A stretch of DNA of 64,000 nt, taken from assembly GCF_018847375.1 (NCBI RefSeq), contig NZ_CP072036.1:2790001-2854000 (forward strand). Reading direction: 5' to 3'. A program made the translations under genes and the position numbers. The DNA comes from Akkermansia massiliensis (lineage in GTDB: Bacteria > Verrucomicrobiota > Verrucomicrobiia > Verrucomicrobiales > Akkermansiaceae). Shown here piece by piece: positions 42,361 through 51,654 of this stretch; within the stretch, counting starts at the first letter, position 1; the number at the start of each line of letters is the position of its first letter. Under the pieces are notes generated by a model. The model was not told where the DNA came from and searched no databases. It was given only the letters and a program-made list of their open reading frames with translations.

Positions 42361-43896
42361 TCAGCGGACGTCCCGCACGATTCTGAAGCCCAGGTTGTCC
42401 CGGCTTTCACCGCGGGAGCGCAGGTATTCCACCCGGTTGGTGATGCCGGGCTGCCTCCAGTCCCCGCCGCAGGCCACCGGGCCCGGCGGCTCCTTCACGC
42501 GCGCGGGGTCCTTTTCCATGGAAGAGGTCCATTCCATCACGCCGGAAGCCATGCCGCAAATGCCCGTCTTTAAGTCGTAATCATTGCTGTATCTGTCAAT
42601 CACCAGGGTCTTGTCTCCCTTTTCACCCGTTTCCAGCATGTTCCCCAGGGCCATCCATTCCCCGCGCGCGGGCAGGCGGTAACGCGGCTCTCCGGGGGCC
42701 ACGGGCTTCCAGCTCGCGTATGCCCAGGCATCCCAGAAGGTGACGTTGACGACGGGGGAGCGGGGCGTTATTTTCCTGCCCTTCCATTTGCCTCCTGGAG
42801 TGGAGGCCGCCTTCCACATGGCTTCCCAGTCCTCGGGGATATGGGTGGCGGTCTGCTTGTCCGGCTGGTCCGGATGGGAGTATTCCTCCCTCAGTTCCGG
42901 GGTAAGGCGCTCCCACTGGTCCAGAAACAGGCGGTAGGATTCCAGGGTAATTTCATGGGCCCCCACGATCAGTTCCCCGCCGCCGGGAAGGTTCACGCGG
43001 ACTTCCGTATGGTCGCTGGCGGAGAAATCCGGATAGTGTTTCGGCGCCGGGGGCGGAGCAGGCGCGGAGGCTTCCTCCCGGGGGAATAAAAGAAAAACGG
43101 CAGCCGCGGCTATTCCTGCGCCCAGCAGGCCCGTTCCAGTCCAGAGCATCCATTTTCCGGAGTTTCTGCGGGGTTCCACGGGAACGGTATAGCGGTGCGT
43201 GGTGGCCCGAGGGGAAAGCCCCAGCTGTTCGCGGACCGCGGCAATCAGCTCCATGACCTGGTCCCACTGCATCGGCTTGCCGTTCTGGCCCTCCCGCATC
43301 CATTCCAGCAGGGTGCGCATGCGGGTGGTTCCGGGCACGTCCGGCATCACCAGGGGCAGCAGGTCGGCCCCCAGGCGTTTCATCTGCGCACGGGATATTT
43401 CTTCATGAAAGTCGCCGGGCATGGCCGTATTCATCAGCCGCACGGCGGATTTGTCATCCAGGAAGATGTGGCGCGGCTCCATGACGTTGAAGGCGGTTTG
43501 CAGGCGTTCATACCTGCCGCACATGCCGCCGACCGTTTCAATCACTTTCAGCAGGTCCTTCATGGACAGGGTCTGCCCGCGGTCCAGCATGGACTGGAGG
43601 GAGGCCCCCCCCAGTTGCTCGCTGGTGACGAACCAGTACCCCTGGGCCTGGGATGCCTCATAGACGGTTCCCAGCACCGGCGCGCTGACGGCGGCGCGCG
43701 TGCGGGCCTTCATCAGAAAATCCTCCACGCCCACGCCTTCCGGGTTGTCCGGCTCCAGCAGCTCCAGGAACACGGAGCGGTCCATGCCCTGCTGGATGGC
43801 CTGGTAGAGCATCCCCCCCCGCGTGCGGCCAATGAACGCCACCAGCGTATAGTCGCCGAAGTTGTGGGGGAGGTCGAACATGGACGATTCAGGCAT
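42361..43896 (-). CDS. Membrane pseudokinase fused to a SUMF1/FGE-like domain
   Basis: 511 residues. Residues ~13-220 follow the protein-kinase fold (FIGRTRGGMLYQ as the glycine loop) but the key residues are missing: Glu45 at the ATP-lysine site, NVME for HRD, and NTA for DFG. A transmembrane helix (249-271) separates it from a periplasmic SUMF1-type domain (~300-511; SPVVNVTFWDAWAYASW, GVMEWTSS, GGDWRQPG and terminal GFRIVRDVR). The catalytic cysteines of formylglycine enzymes are absent, so the outer domain may only bind ligands. Overlaps the upstream gene by 1 bp (TGATG). Confidence 0.78.
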   Translation of the reverse strand: MPESSMFDLPHNFGDYTLVAFIGRTRGGMLYQAIQQGMDRSVFLELLEPDNPEGVGVEDFLMKARTRAAVSAPVLGTVYEASQAQGYWFVTSEQLGGASLQSMLDRGQTLSMKDLLKVIETVGGMCGRYERLQTAFNVMEPRHIFLDDKSAVRLMNTAMPGDFHEEISRAQMKRLGADLLPLVMPDVPGTTRMRTLLEWMREGQNGKPMQWDQVMELIAAVREQLGLSPRATTHRYTVPVEPRRNSGKWMLWTGTGLLGAGIAAAAVFLLFPREEASAPAPPPAPKHYPDFSASDHTEVRVNLPGGGELIVGAHEITLESYRLFLDQWERLTPELREEYSHPDQPDKQTATHIPEDWEAMWKAASTPGGKWKGRKITPRSPVVNVTFWDAWAYASWKPVAPGEPRYRLPARGEWMALGNMLETGEKGDKTLVIDRYSNDYDLKTGICGMASGVMEWTSSMEKDPARVKEPPGPVACGGDWRQPGITNRVEYLRSRGESRDNLGFRIVRDVR

Positions 43897-45110
43897 CAGG
43901 GAGGCAGCAGGGAGTCATAGGAGTCGGAAACCGGAGACGCCTCCACCGGGGGAAGCAGGCCGCCGTCATAAATTTCAGGCATGCCGGAAGGGGAACTCTG
44001 GTTCATCTGTTCCAGCAAAAATAGCACAGGCGGGGAGGCATGGCAATCCATCGGTTCACCCTTGTAGTACAATTTGGCGGTGTAGCCGTAGTACTTGAGG
44101 CTTCCGTAAGCGATCGTCTCCTCCTCCGTCAGGGGGGGCATATAGTAGGTCACCTCCATGATTTCCTCTCCGTCCGCCCAGTCCGCAGGTTCCGTGACGC
44201 ACCGCGAGGAGGGTTCCGGAGCGTGCGTTTTTTCCACCTTTTTGCCGTTGACCTTGTCAAAGAACTGGACGATGACGCGCAGGTCCTCCGGCCTGACGTT
44301 CAGGCCATCCTTCATCAGGATGGGTACGATCAGCTTGACGCGCTCCCCGGCTGGGCATTCCGGGTCCCGGTATTCCAGAATGGTGCCGAAGGACATATCG
44401 CCCCGCAGGTCCGCAGGGCTGGAAAAACCGGCCTGGAGGTGCTGGGCCGCGCGCGCAAAGTATTTCCCCGCCTTTTCCCGCTGGGTGTATACTTTCAGAA
44501 AAAATTCCCGGGATTTATCCGCATTCCTCAGCCATTCATAGGTGAGGCCGTAGTAATAAAGCACCACCGGGTTGTCCGGCTCCAGCCTCATGGCCTGCTC
44601 CAGCTTCACCACCGCTACTTTAAGGTCTCCGTCAATCTGGGCATACCGCGCCGCCTTGACCAGCTCCGCCACCTCCTCCGTCATGGGCGGCATGGCTTCC
44701 GCCGGGTTCTCAGCCGGCAGGGGTGACTGGCCGGAGACGCCTTCCCCTCCCGGGACTGGGGCTGCCACTGCCGCAGGGACCGGGTCGCCCGCCGGATCCG
44801 ACAAATCGGCGGCCCGGAGCATTTCCTCCACGGAACGGGGTTTTTCAGAAGAACCCGCCGGAACGGCCGCAATGCCTGCCGTATCCGGTTCGTCCCCTTC
44901 TTCAACAGCCGCCGGCCCTTCCGGATTTTGCTGCACCGGAACGGGTACGGGCGTTTCCACCACTTTTTCCACCACCACGGTGCGGGCGGTCAGGCTGAAG
45001 GAGACGCCCACCATCAGCAGCAGGACGAACGCCAGCGCGCCCAGCGTCCAGCAGGCGATGCCGAACGCGCGGTCACGGGCCTTCTTTTCCGGTGGAAGGG
45101 ATTCGCTCAT
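43896..45110 (-). CDS. Membrane-anchored TPR-like protein
   Basis: 404 residues: short cytoplasmic N-terminus, one transmembrane helix (~17-40), then a long Pro/Ala/Glu linker and a TPR-like helical segment (~150-215; AARYAQIDGDLKVAVVKLEQ, then AMRLEPDNPVVLYYYGLTYE) and a beta-rich C-terminal domain (PAGERVKLIVPILMKDGLNV). Probably a periplasm-facing scaffold. Overlaps its upstream neighbour by 4 bp and its downstream neighbour by 1 bp, implying tight co-expression. Confidence 0.75.
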   Translation of the reverse strand: MSESLPPEKKARDRAFGIACWTLGALAFVLLLMVGVSFSLTARTVVVEKVVETPVPVPVQQNPEGPAAVEEGDEPDTAGIAAVPAGSSEKPRSVEEMLRAADLSDPAGDPVPAAVAAPVPGGEGVSGQSPLPAENPAEAMPPMTEEVAELVKAARYAQIDGDLKVAVVKLEQAMRLEPDNPVVLYYYGLTYEWLRNADKSREFFLKVYTQREKAGKYFARAAQHLQAGFSSPADLRGDMSFGTILEYRDPECPAGERVKLIVPILMKDGLNVRPEDLRVIVQFFDKVNGKKVEKTHAPEPSSRCVTEPADWADGEEIMEVTYYMPPLTEEETIAYGSLKYYGYTAKLYYKGEPMDCHASPPVLFLLEQMNQSSPSGMPEIYDGGLLPPVEASPVSDSYDSLLPP

Positions 45111-45940
45111 ACGGCATCCTCGTCATCCTTCCGGGCAGGCGTGCCGCCGGACTCCGGAGCTTCTTCATAGTCAACTACCTCACCCCGGTAAAGGGAAAGA
45201 AGGGCCTTCATGAAATCTTCCGCGTTATTGGGGGAATCCTCCTTCCGGAAGCCGCCGTAGGTCAGGCCGTCCAGCCTGATCCGGTCCCCTCCGCATCCCG
45301 GGTTCAGCGTCGCAATAGCCAGCCCCTTCATCTTCCATCTGCGCAAGTCCAGCCGGGCGATGTCATCCACGCGGAAGACCCTGCCGGCAGCCGTTACCTG
45401 CCCTTCCTTCAGGGCCATTTTCCTGCCGCGCGTCCTCACCAGGAAAAACAGCGCCACCAGGGCCAGCACCATGCAGATGCTTCCGGCCACCCATTGTTCA
45501 AAAATCTTGGAGGCGTCATACGGGTGGTCCACCGGCTTGATGGGGTAGCGCTTTTCTCCGGAATAGGATTGCCACGCGGCGCTCCAGCCCTTGCCGGGGG
45601 CGGACATCAGCCTGTAATCCGCCAGAACGTCGGGCCACGGCGTCGCGTCCCGGTCCACGCCGGACGGGACCTGGTACCCTTCCGGGAATTCAACCGTGCG
45701 CTCCAGAACGGTGCGCTCCCAGTCCTGCGGGGAGGCCCCGTTCCCGCTCACCTCACGGTCAAAGAGGGCTCCCGCGTCCACAAACGCCTTGTGCATGAAA
45801 AACTCCAGGTTCTTCTGGGGATACCCGGTGGAAGCATCGTAATAAAAATACACTCCGAACCCCAGGAACATGAGAGCCATGATAACCGCCCTGCCGGTAA
45901 ACCACATGGTCGGCTTACATTCTACCGTGTCAGACTGCAT
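45107..45940 (-). CDS. Two-helix membrane protein of unknown function
   Basis: 277 residues from ATG 45940; the ORF is open further upstream but that part crosses a hairpin and is unlikely to be coding. TM1 (~13-34, FTGRAVIMALMFLGFGVYFY), a ~110-residue periplasmic loop, TM2 (~147-168, GSICMVLALVALFFLV), then a basic C-terminal domain of ~100 residues in the cytoplasm. No family recognised. First gene of the four-gene minus-strand operon. Confidence 0.7.
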   Translation of the reverse strand: MQSDTVECKPTMWFTGRAVIMALMFLGFGVYFYYDASTGYPQKNLEFFMHKAFVDAGALFDREVSGNGASPQDWERTVLERTVEFPEGYQVPSGVDRDATPWPDVLADYRLMSAPGKGWSAAWQSYSGEKRYPIKPVDHPYDASKIFEQWVAGSICMVLALVALFFLVRTRGRKMALKEGQVTAAGRVFRVDDIARLDLRRWKMKGLAIATLNPGCGGDRIRLDGLTYGGFRKEDSPNNAEDFMKALLSLYRGEVVDYEEAPESGGTPARKDDEDAV

Positions 45941-46239
45941 GTTTCTTACATACCAGCAATTCCATGCCCTTGACCATAAAAAAAGTGCACGGCATCCACC
46001 TTTGCGGGAAAGCGGGGCGCCATGCCGCCCGGAGGACAGTCCGGACGCACGGCTCCGGAAGAAAAAAAGCCCCGGCATTCCCCGCCGGAAACATACTTGA
46101 AAAATCACTTTTTACCTTCTTCTTGGCTTGATTTATTTTGTGAAAGTTAAATAATAACACGCGCAGGGATTCCCCGGCACGGCCATACCGGCCGGGAATG
46201 CTGCAATCCCGCACACCGGCCGCATCATTTTTACCGCGT
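45941..46239. other. Divergent promoter region
   Basis: About 300 bp between two divergent operons. It holds an AT-rich stretch with a possible plus-strand promoter (TTGATT at about 46128 with AT-rich hexamers 17-18 bp on) and a GC-rich hairpin near 46065-46085 followed by a U-tract on the minus strand. No ORF is supported. Confidence 0.35.
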
Positions 46240-46857
46240 ATGAAACCAAGCAATCCCCAATACCGCCGCATGGATGCCGATCCCGGCTACCATCCCCAGG
46301 AAGACGACCAGGTGGATGCCGACATGGAACAGGCCCAGCTCCGACTGGAACAACTGCGGAAGGAAAAGGAGGAGGTGGAAAGCTCCCGCCGCCGCCTGGA
46401 GGAAACCCACCTGCGCAAGGCCCGCTTCATGGACCAGCAGAACGAACTGGGCGACCGCATGGTCAACGCCGCGGACCTCATCGGCAGGGAGGTGGAAAGC
46501 CTTCGCCAGGAAAGCAATGAACTGGAGCAGATTCACATGGCCCTGACGCGGAGCCTGAAAATGCTCAGCACCGTGCGCCCGGACGAATGGCCCATTGAAA
46601 ACACGGACAACCTCATCAACCAGGGCCAGCAGGTCATCGACCGCTGCGAGGAGGAATTCGCGGACGCCGTCCAGCAGTGCGCCCGCATGCAGCACACCAA
46701 GGTGCTCACGGGCGTGCGCCGTTCCAGCAAAGTGCGCATCAGCTCCCGCGAATTCATGACTCAGTTCCTCCAGGGCCTTTCCTTCCACCTTCCCCTGCTC
46801 CTGATTGCCCTTATCATCCTCTTCTTCATCTGGATTTTCAGCCCCTCCGCATCATGA
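46240..46857 (+). CDS. Coiled-coil tail-anchored membrane protein
   Basis: 205 residues from ATG 46240. A long coiled coil (residues ~15-110; LRLEQLRKEKEEVESSRRRL, QNELGDRMVNAADLIGREVE) is followed by a helical region and a C-terminal transmembrane helix (~178-202; FHLPLLLIALIILFFIWIF). No known domain. It overlaps the next gene by 4 bp (ATGA), and the two have the same layout, so they may form a membrane complex. Downstream in the same direction are gatC and gatA. Confidence 0.7.
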   Translation: MKPSNPQYRRMDADPGYHPQEDDQVDADMEQAQLRLEQLRKEKEEVESSRRRLEETHLRKARFMDQQNELGDRMVNAADLIGREVESLRQESNELEQIHMALTRSLKMLSTVRPDEWPIENTDNLINQGQQVIDRCEEEFADAVQQCARMQHTKVLTGVRRSSKVRISSREFMTQFLQGLSFHLPLLLIALIILFFIWIFSPSAS

Positions 46858-47186
46858 TTAAAAGAAAGACCAAACGCCGTTCCTCCGAACTGGCAGAACT
46901 GGACCGCGCCTCACGGGAAATTGAGAACCGCATCCAGGAATTGGAAGCCTCTCTCAAACGTCCGGCCCAGCAAACGCGCATGCGCCTGGACCGCAATACC
47001 ATGCCCCCGCCGGACCGCGTGCGGGAAGGCACCCAGAACCGCGCCCTGCGCGCCGTGGTGGCCCGCGACGGCCGCGCCACCAACATGAGGCGGGAGCTGC
47101 GTGAAAACTTCATGCTGCTGGGCCTGCTGGTCTGCGCCATCGCCGCCTCCTTCTGCTGGATCGTCCGCCTGCTGGAACAGCAATAG
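46854..47186 (+). CDS. Small coiled-coil membrane protein
   Basis: 110 residues from ATG 46854, which overlaps the previous stop. A basic N-terminus (KRKTKRRSSELAELDRASRE) starts a short coiled coil; the C-terminus is one transmembrane helix (LLGLLVCAIAASFCWIV). The frame is open further upstream but that part is out of phase with any start signal. Likely partner of the 205-residue protein. 43 bp before gatC. Confidence 0.68.
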   Translation: MIKRKTKRRSSELAELDRASREIENRIQELEASLKRPAQQTRMRLDRNTMPPPDRVREGTQNRALRAVVARDGRATNMRRELRENFMLLGLLVCAIAASFCWIVRLLEQQ

Positions 47187-47229
47187 GCCTCACCCTCCCT
47201 TTCTCTTATATATTACGCACGTTCCCATC

Positions 47230-47523
47230 ATGAGCACGCCCCAAATCGACGTAGCCTACATTGCCAAACTGGCGCGCATCGACCTGACGGAGGAAGAAGC
47301 CGCCCTCTTTTCCAAGGACCTGGACAAAGTCCTGGCCTACATCACCAAGCTGGAATCCTACGACGTCACAGGCATCGCCCCCATGAACCATCCCCTGCCC
47401 ACGATGGACGTAATGCGCAAGGACGTTCCGGAACCCGGCCTTTCCCAGGAGGAAGCCCTTTCCAACGCCCCCCAGCAGTCCCAGGGGCAGTTCCGCACGC
47501 CCAAGGTGGTGGAATCCGCCTGA
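47230..47523 (+). CDS. gatC: Asp-tRNA(Asn)/Glu-tRNA(Gln) amidotransferase subunit C
   Basis: 97-residue stabilising subunit of the GatCAB complex, which corrects misacylated Glu-tRNA(Gln) and Asp-tRNA(Asn). Family motifs: VAYIAKLARIDLTEEEAALF, YITKLESYDVTGIAPMNHPL, MRKDVPEPGLSQEEAL and the C-terminal FRTPKVVES. The start at ATG 47230 gives the standard length. gatA follows 55 bp downstream; gatB is not in the window. Confidence 0.93.
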   Translation: MSTPQIDVAYIAKLARIDLTEEEAALFSKDLDKVLAYITKLESYDVTGIAPMNHPLPTMDVMRKDVPEPGLSQEEALSNAPQQSQGQFRTPKVVESA

Positions 47524-47578
47524 CATCCTCCCGGTCCCTCCCTTTTCACGTTTCAACCGTTCTTATCCCTTTCTTTCC

Positions 47579-48991
47579 ATGTCAAGCATTCAAGGCACCC
47601 TGGCCCAGTGGCGCGACCGCCTGCGCCGCAAGGAACTTTCCCCCGCCGAACTGGTCAACCTGACGGCGGACGCCATTGAGGCGGACCGGACCACCAACGC
47701 CTATATCTCCTTTGACCGCGAGGCCGCCCTCAAGGCCGCGGCCGCGGCCGATACGTCCAGCCCCCTGGCCGGCATCCCCATCGCCGTGAAGGACAACATC
47801 AACGTCCTGGGCCAGCCGACACGCTGCGCCTCCCGCCTCCTGGCTCCCTATGCTTCTCCCTATGACGCCACCTCCATCCGCCTGCTGAAGGCGGCGGGCG
47901 GCATTCCCCTGGGCCGCACGAACATGGATGAATTCGCCATGGGCGCCAGCGGTGAAAACTCCGCCTACGGCGTCACGCGCAACCCGAACGCTCCGGACCA
48001 CATCCCCGGCGGTTCTTCCAGCGGCTCCGCCGCCGCCGTCGCGTCCGCTACAGCCATCGCCGCGCTCGGTTCGGATACGGGCGGCTCCATCCGGCAGCCC
48101 GCCGGGCACTGTGGCATCGTGGGCCTCAAGCCCACCTACGGGCGCGTTTCCCGCTACGGGCTGGTGGCCTTCGCCTCTTCCCTGGACCAGATAGGCCCCA
48201 TGACCCGGACGGTGGAAGACGCCGCCATCCTGCTCCAGGCCATCTCCGGGCACGACCCGAAGGATTCCACGTCCGCAGACGAGCCCGTGCCGGACTTTGA
48301 GGCCGCGCTGGGCCGTGACGTCAAGGGCCTGAAAGTGGGCATCCCCGCGGAATATTTCACCTCCGGCAACCATCCGGGCATTTCCGAGGCCGTGCAGAAC
48401 ACCGTGAAGCAACTGGAAAGCCTGGGCGCGGAACTGGTGGAAATCAGCCTTCCCCACGCGGACGCCGTGGTGGCCGCCTATTATATCATCGCCTGCGCGG
48501 AGGCCTCCTCCAACCTCTCCCGGTTTGACGGCGTGCGCTACGGCAAGCGGGCGGAAGACGCCGCCGGCCTGGTGGAACTTTTCTCACGCACCCGTGAAGA
48601 AGGCTTCGGACCTGAAGTCAAGCGCCGCATCATCCTGGGAACCTACGTCCTCAGCTCCGGCTACTATGACGCCTACTACTCCCGCGCGCAGAAGGTCCGC
48701 TCCCTGGTCGCCAGGGACTTCGCGGAAGCCTTTTCCAGGGCGGACATCATCGTAGGCCCCACCTCTCCCGCCCCCGCCCCCAAAATCGGGGACTCCGCGC
48801 TGGACCACCTCCAGACCTACCTGGCGGACATCTACACCATCCCCGCCAACCTAGCCGGGCTGCCCGCCATGTCCATCCCCTGCGGAACCGTGAAGGAAGG
48901 CGGCATGGAGCTCCCCGTGGGCTTCCAGATGACGGCCCCCCATTTCCGGGAAGACCTTCTCTTGAAAACCGGATTTGCCCTTGGGAAATAA
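47579..48991 (+). CDS. gatA: Asp-tRNA(Asn)/Glu-tRNA(Gln) amidotransferase subunit A
   Basis: 470-residue amidase-signature subunit that releases ammonia from glutamine and channels it to GatB. The Ser-cisSer-Lys triad is intact: K71 (AVKDNINV), S146 (GGSSSGSAAAVA) and S170 (GSDTGGSIRQPA), each eight residues earlier than in the well-studied Staphylococcus enzyme. The start at ATG 47579 gives the full N-terminus. Needed for accurate translation in bacteria lacking GlnRS or AsnRS. Confidence 0.95.
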   Translation: MSSIQGTLAQWRDRLRRKELSPAELVNLTADAIEADRTTNAYISFDREAALKAAAAADTSSPLAGIPIAVKDNINVLGQPTRCASRLLAPYASPYDATSIRLLKAAGGIPLGRTNMDEFAMGASGENSAYGVTRNPNAPDHIPGGSSSGSAAAVASATAIAALGSDTGGSIRQPAGHCGIVGLKPTYGRVSRYGLVAFASSLDQIGPMTRTVEDAAILLQAISGHDPKDSTSADEPVPDFEAALGRDVKGLKVGIPAEYFTSGNHPGISEAVQNTVKQLESLGAELVEISLPHADAVVAAYYIIACAEASSNLSRFDGVRYGKRAEDAAGLVELFSRTREEGFGPEVKRRIILGTYVLSSGYYDAYYSRAQKVRSLVARDFAEAFSRADIIVGPTSPAPAPKIGDSALDHLQTYLADIYTIPANLAGLPAMSIPCGTVKEGGMELPVGFQMTAPHFREDLLLKTGFALGK

Positions 48992-49046
48992 TCGGAATTT
49001 TTCAACGCAAGCGCCCGGCAGACTGTCTCACCCGCTATTAAGAATC

Positions 49047-50030
49047 ATGGACACCCGAGAATTCAACGAAATTATCGCCGCGAACTCATCGTGGATTTCT
49101 GCTCTCAGAACGGAGGTAGGCAAGGTGGTCATCGGCCAGCAGGCGCTGGTGGACAGGTTGATCCTCAGCCTCCTCTGCAAGGGACACGTCCTGCTGGAAG
49201 GCGTGCCCGGCCTCGCCAAGACGCTCTCCGTAAAAGCCATGGCGGGCACGCTGCACGCGCAGTTCGCCCGCATCCAGTTCACGCCGGACCTTCTGCCGGC
49301 GGACTTGCTGGGCACCATGATCTATAATCCGGAGGAAAGGCAGTTCACTGCCAAGAAAGGCCCGATCTTCGCCAATCTCATCCTGGCGGACGAAATCAAC
49401 CGCGCCCCGGCCAAGGTCCAGTCCGCCCTGCTGGAAGCCATGCAGGAACGCCAGGTAACCCTGGGGGAAACCACCTACCGCCTGCCGGACCCCTTCCTGG
49501 TGCTTGCCACGCAGAACCCCATTGACCAGGAAGGCACCTACCAGCTTCCGGAAGCCCAGCTTGACCGCTTCCTCTTCAAGGTTCTGGTCACCTACCCCAC
49601 GCGCGAAGAAGAACTCCAGGTGCTGGACCTCATGGCCAGCTCCGCCAAGCCGCCGGAAACCTCCCCGGTCACCACGCCGGAACAGGTGGCGGCCTCCCGC
49701 GACCTGGTGAACCAGATTTACATTGACGACGCCGTGCGCGGCTACATCGTGGACCTGGTGCGCGCCACCCGCTTCCCGGAAACGGTGGACGTGAAACTGC
49801 GCGGCCTCATCCGCGCGGGCGCATCCCCGCGCGCCACCATCAACCTGGCCCTGGCGGCCCGCGCCAACGCCTTCATGCACCACCGCTCCTTCGTCACCCC
49901 GCAGGACATCAAGGACCTGGCCCATGACATCCTGCGCCACCGCATCCTGCTCTCCTATGAGGCGGAAGCGGAAAACATCTCCACGGACGACGTCATCGAC
50001 CACATCCTGACGAAGGTTCCCGTGCCGTGA
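49047..50030 (+). CDS. MoxR-family AAA+ ATPase
   Basis: 327 residues. Walker A (LLEGVPGLAKT), Walker B (LILADEINRAPAKVQ), sensor 1 (LVLATQNPIDQEGTYQLPEAQ) and sensor 2 segments are all clear. MoxR ATPases work as chaperones with VWA-domain proteins, and here DUF58, BatA and BatB-type genes follow directly. ATG 49047 is used rather than the in-frame TTG 48975. First gene of the Bat operon. Confidence 0.92.
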   Translation: MDTREFNEIIAANSSWISALRTEVGKVVIGQQALVDRLILSLLCKGHVLLEGVPGLAKTLSVKAMAGTLHAQFARIQFTPDLLPADLLGTMIYNPEERQFTAKKGPIFANLILADEINRAPAKVQSALLEAMQERQVTLGETTYRLPDPFLVLATQNPIDQEGTYQLPEAQLDRFLFKVLVTYPTREEELQVLDLMASSAKPPETSPVTTPEQVAASRDLVNQIYIDDAVRGYIVDLVRATRFPETVDVKLRGLIRAGASPRATINLALAARANAFMHHRSFVTPQDIKDLAHDILRHRILLSYEAEAENISTDDVIDHILTKVPVP

Positions 50031-50125
50031 CGGCAGGAGGCGGCTCCCCCGTCCGCCCTTATCCTTCAGCCCCCGCGGGGCGCCTCACCGGAACCTGATT
50101 GAATTCAAACAGGGAGGATCACTTC

Positions 50126-51016
50126 ATGGATAAAGCCTCAGACATTCTCAAGCGCGTGCGCCGCATTGAACTGCGCGCCAGGCATCTGGCCACGGAAAAC
50201 TTCGCCGGGCAATACCAGTCCGGCTTCCGCGGCCAGGGGCTGGACTTTGACGACTTCCGGGAATACACGCCGGGAGACGATCCCCGCTTCATTGACTGGA
50301 AGGTGACGGCCAGGATGAACTCCCCCTTCGTGCGTCGCTTCCGGGAGGAACGGGAGCAGGCCGTCATTCTGGCGGTGGACGTCAGCGGCTCCATGCACTA
50401 CGCCTCCTCCGCGGCCCGGGCTTCCAAGCTGGACTATGCGGCGGAAGTGGCCGCGGTGCTCGCCTTCAGCGCGGCCCAGAGCGGGGACAAGTGCGGCCTT
50501 CTCATTTACGGGAACAGCCACTCCCATTACATTCCCCCGGCCAAGGGCATCAAGCAGACCCTGCGCATCGTCCGTGAAATCGTAGCCAGTAAAAACGACG
50601 GGGCGGATCAAAGCATCGCGGAGGTAGCCCGGCAGCTCGTCCTTTCCCAGAAAAAGGCAGCCATGGTCATCATGCTCAGCGACTTCTGGAGCGAGCACAA
50701 CAAGGCCGCCCTGGGACAGCTCAACTTCAAGCACGACTTCATCCCCATCCGCATCGCGGACCCGATGGAGCTGCACCTTCCGGACGCCGGGCGCGTCATC
50801 CTGAAAGACCCGGAAACCGGCAAAAGCATGTTCCTGAACCTCGCCCGCCAGGACGTCCGGGAAGCCCACGCCAACGTCGTGCACCTGCACCGTGAAAAAT
50901 GGACGCAGGACTTCCGCCGCCTGGGCATCGATTTCCTGGACCTCCAGACCACGGACAACTTCATGCCGCCCCTCCAGGCCCTCTTCACCAGGAGGTCCCG
51001 CAAATTCTCACGCTAA
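50126..51016 (+). CDS. DUF58 (VWA-like) protein of the Bat operon
   Basis: 296 residues. The DUF58 motif YTPGDDPRFIDWKVTARMNS is followed by a VWA-type metal site ILAVDVSGSMHY. Cytosolic. ATG 50126 has the ribosome-binding site GGGAGGA seven bases upstream; the TTG at 50099 would precede that site. Neighbours MoxR, DUF4381, BatA and BatB/C are the standard partners of this protein. Confidence 0.9.
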   Translation: MDKASDILKRVRRIELRARHLATENFAGQYQSGFRGQGLDFDDFREYTPGDDPRFIDWKVTARMNSPFVRRFREEREQAVILAVDVSGSMHYASSAARASKLDYAAEVAAVLAFSAAQSGDKCGLLIYGNSHSHYIPPAKGIKQTLRIVREIVASKNDGADQSIAEVARQLVLSQKKAAMVIMLSDFWSEHNKAALGQLNFKHDFIPIRIADPMELHLPDAGRVILKDPETGKSMFLNLARQDVREAHANVVHLHREKWTQDFRRLGIDFLDLQTTDNFMPPLQALFTRRSRKFSR

Positions 51017-51033
51017 ACCCTTCTCCGCCAGCC

Positions 51034-51648
51034 ATGCCAGCACCCGCCACCTTCCAGACTCCCCCCACGGCCATTCCGGAACCGCCGGCCTTCCCTACGC
51101 TGATGGAAACGCAGTCCCCGGACGCCTACCTTCAAGCGGGCTTCTGGGATACGTGGGGCATCTGGATCATGCTCGCCTCCATCCTGCTGGCCGTCGCCAT
51201 AGCCGTCATCGTGCTCATCCGCAGGAAAGGGCGCACCCCCGCCGCGCCGCTCAGCCCGGCGGAAACCGCTATCCGGGACATCACGATGCTCCGGGAAACC
51301 CACCCCTCCCTCAGGCAGGCCGCCGTGGAATTCTCCCTGCTCCTCCGGAAATACCTGGTGGGGGAAACCAAAGACCCGGCGCTGTATGAAACCCAGCAGG
51401 AATTCAACCGCCGGGCGGACGCGCTCACCGCGCTCCCCTCGGAACTCCAGGGTCCCACGCGCGACCTGCTGGACCGCATGGCCTCCCTGAAATATGAGCC
51501 GGACACTCCGGAAAACGACTCCCTGGTCAACGAACTGGCGGACGACACGGTCCAACTCATCAACGACATAGAAGCGGACGCACACCGCACGAAGGAGGAA
51601 ACGGACCTCGTCGTCAAAAAACCTTCCCCACGCCCCAACCAACGCTAG
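51034..51648 (+). CDS. DUF4381-like single-pass membrane protein of the Bat operon
   Basis: 204 residues from ATG 51034. A Pro-rich N-terminus is followed by a transmembrane helix (GIWIMLASILLAVAIAVIVL), then a cytosolic helical domain (ETAIRDITMLRETHPSLRQA, FSLLLRKYLV). This is the usual layout of the gene between DUF58 and batA in aerotolerance operons. The longer frame from 50899 overlaps the DUF58 gene and is rejected. Confidence 0.82.
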   Translation: MPAPATFQTPPTAIPEPPAFPTLMETQSPDAYLQAGFWDTWGIWIMLASILLAVAIAVIVLIRRKGRTPAAPLSPAETAIRDITMLRETHPSLRQAAVEFSLLLRKYLVGETKDPALYETQQEFNRRADALTALPSELQGPTRDLLDRMASLKYEPDTPENDSLVNELADDTVQLINDIEADAHRTKEETDLVVKKPSPRPNQR

Positions 51649-51654
51649 CACACC

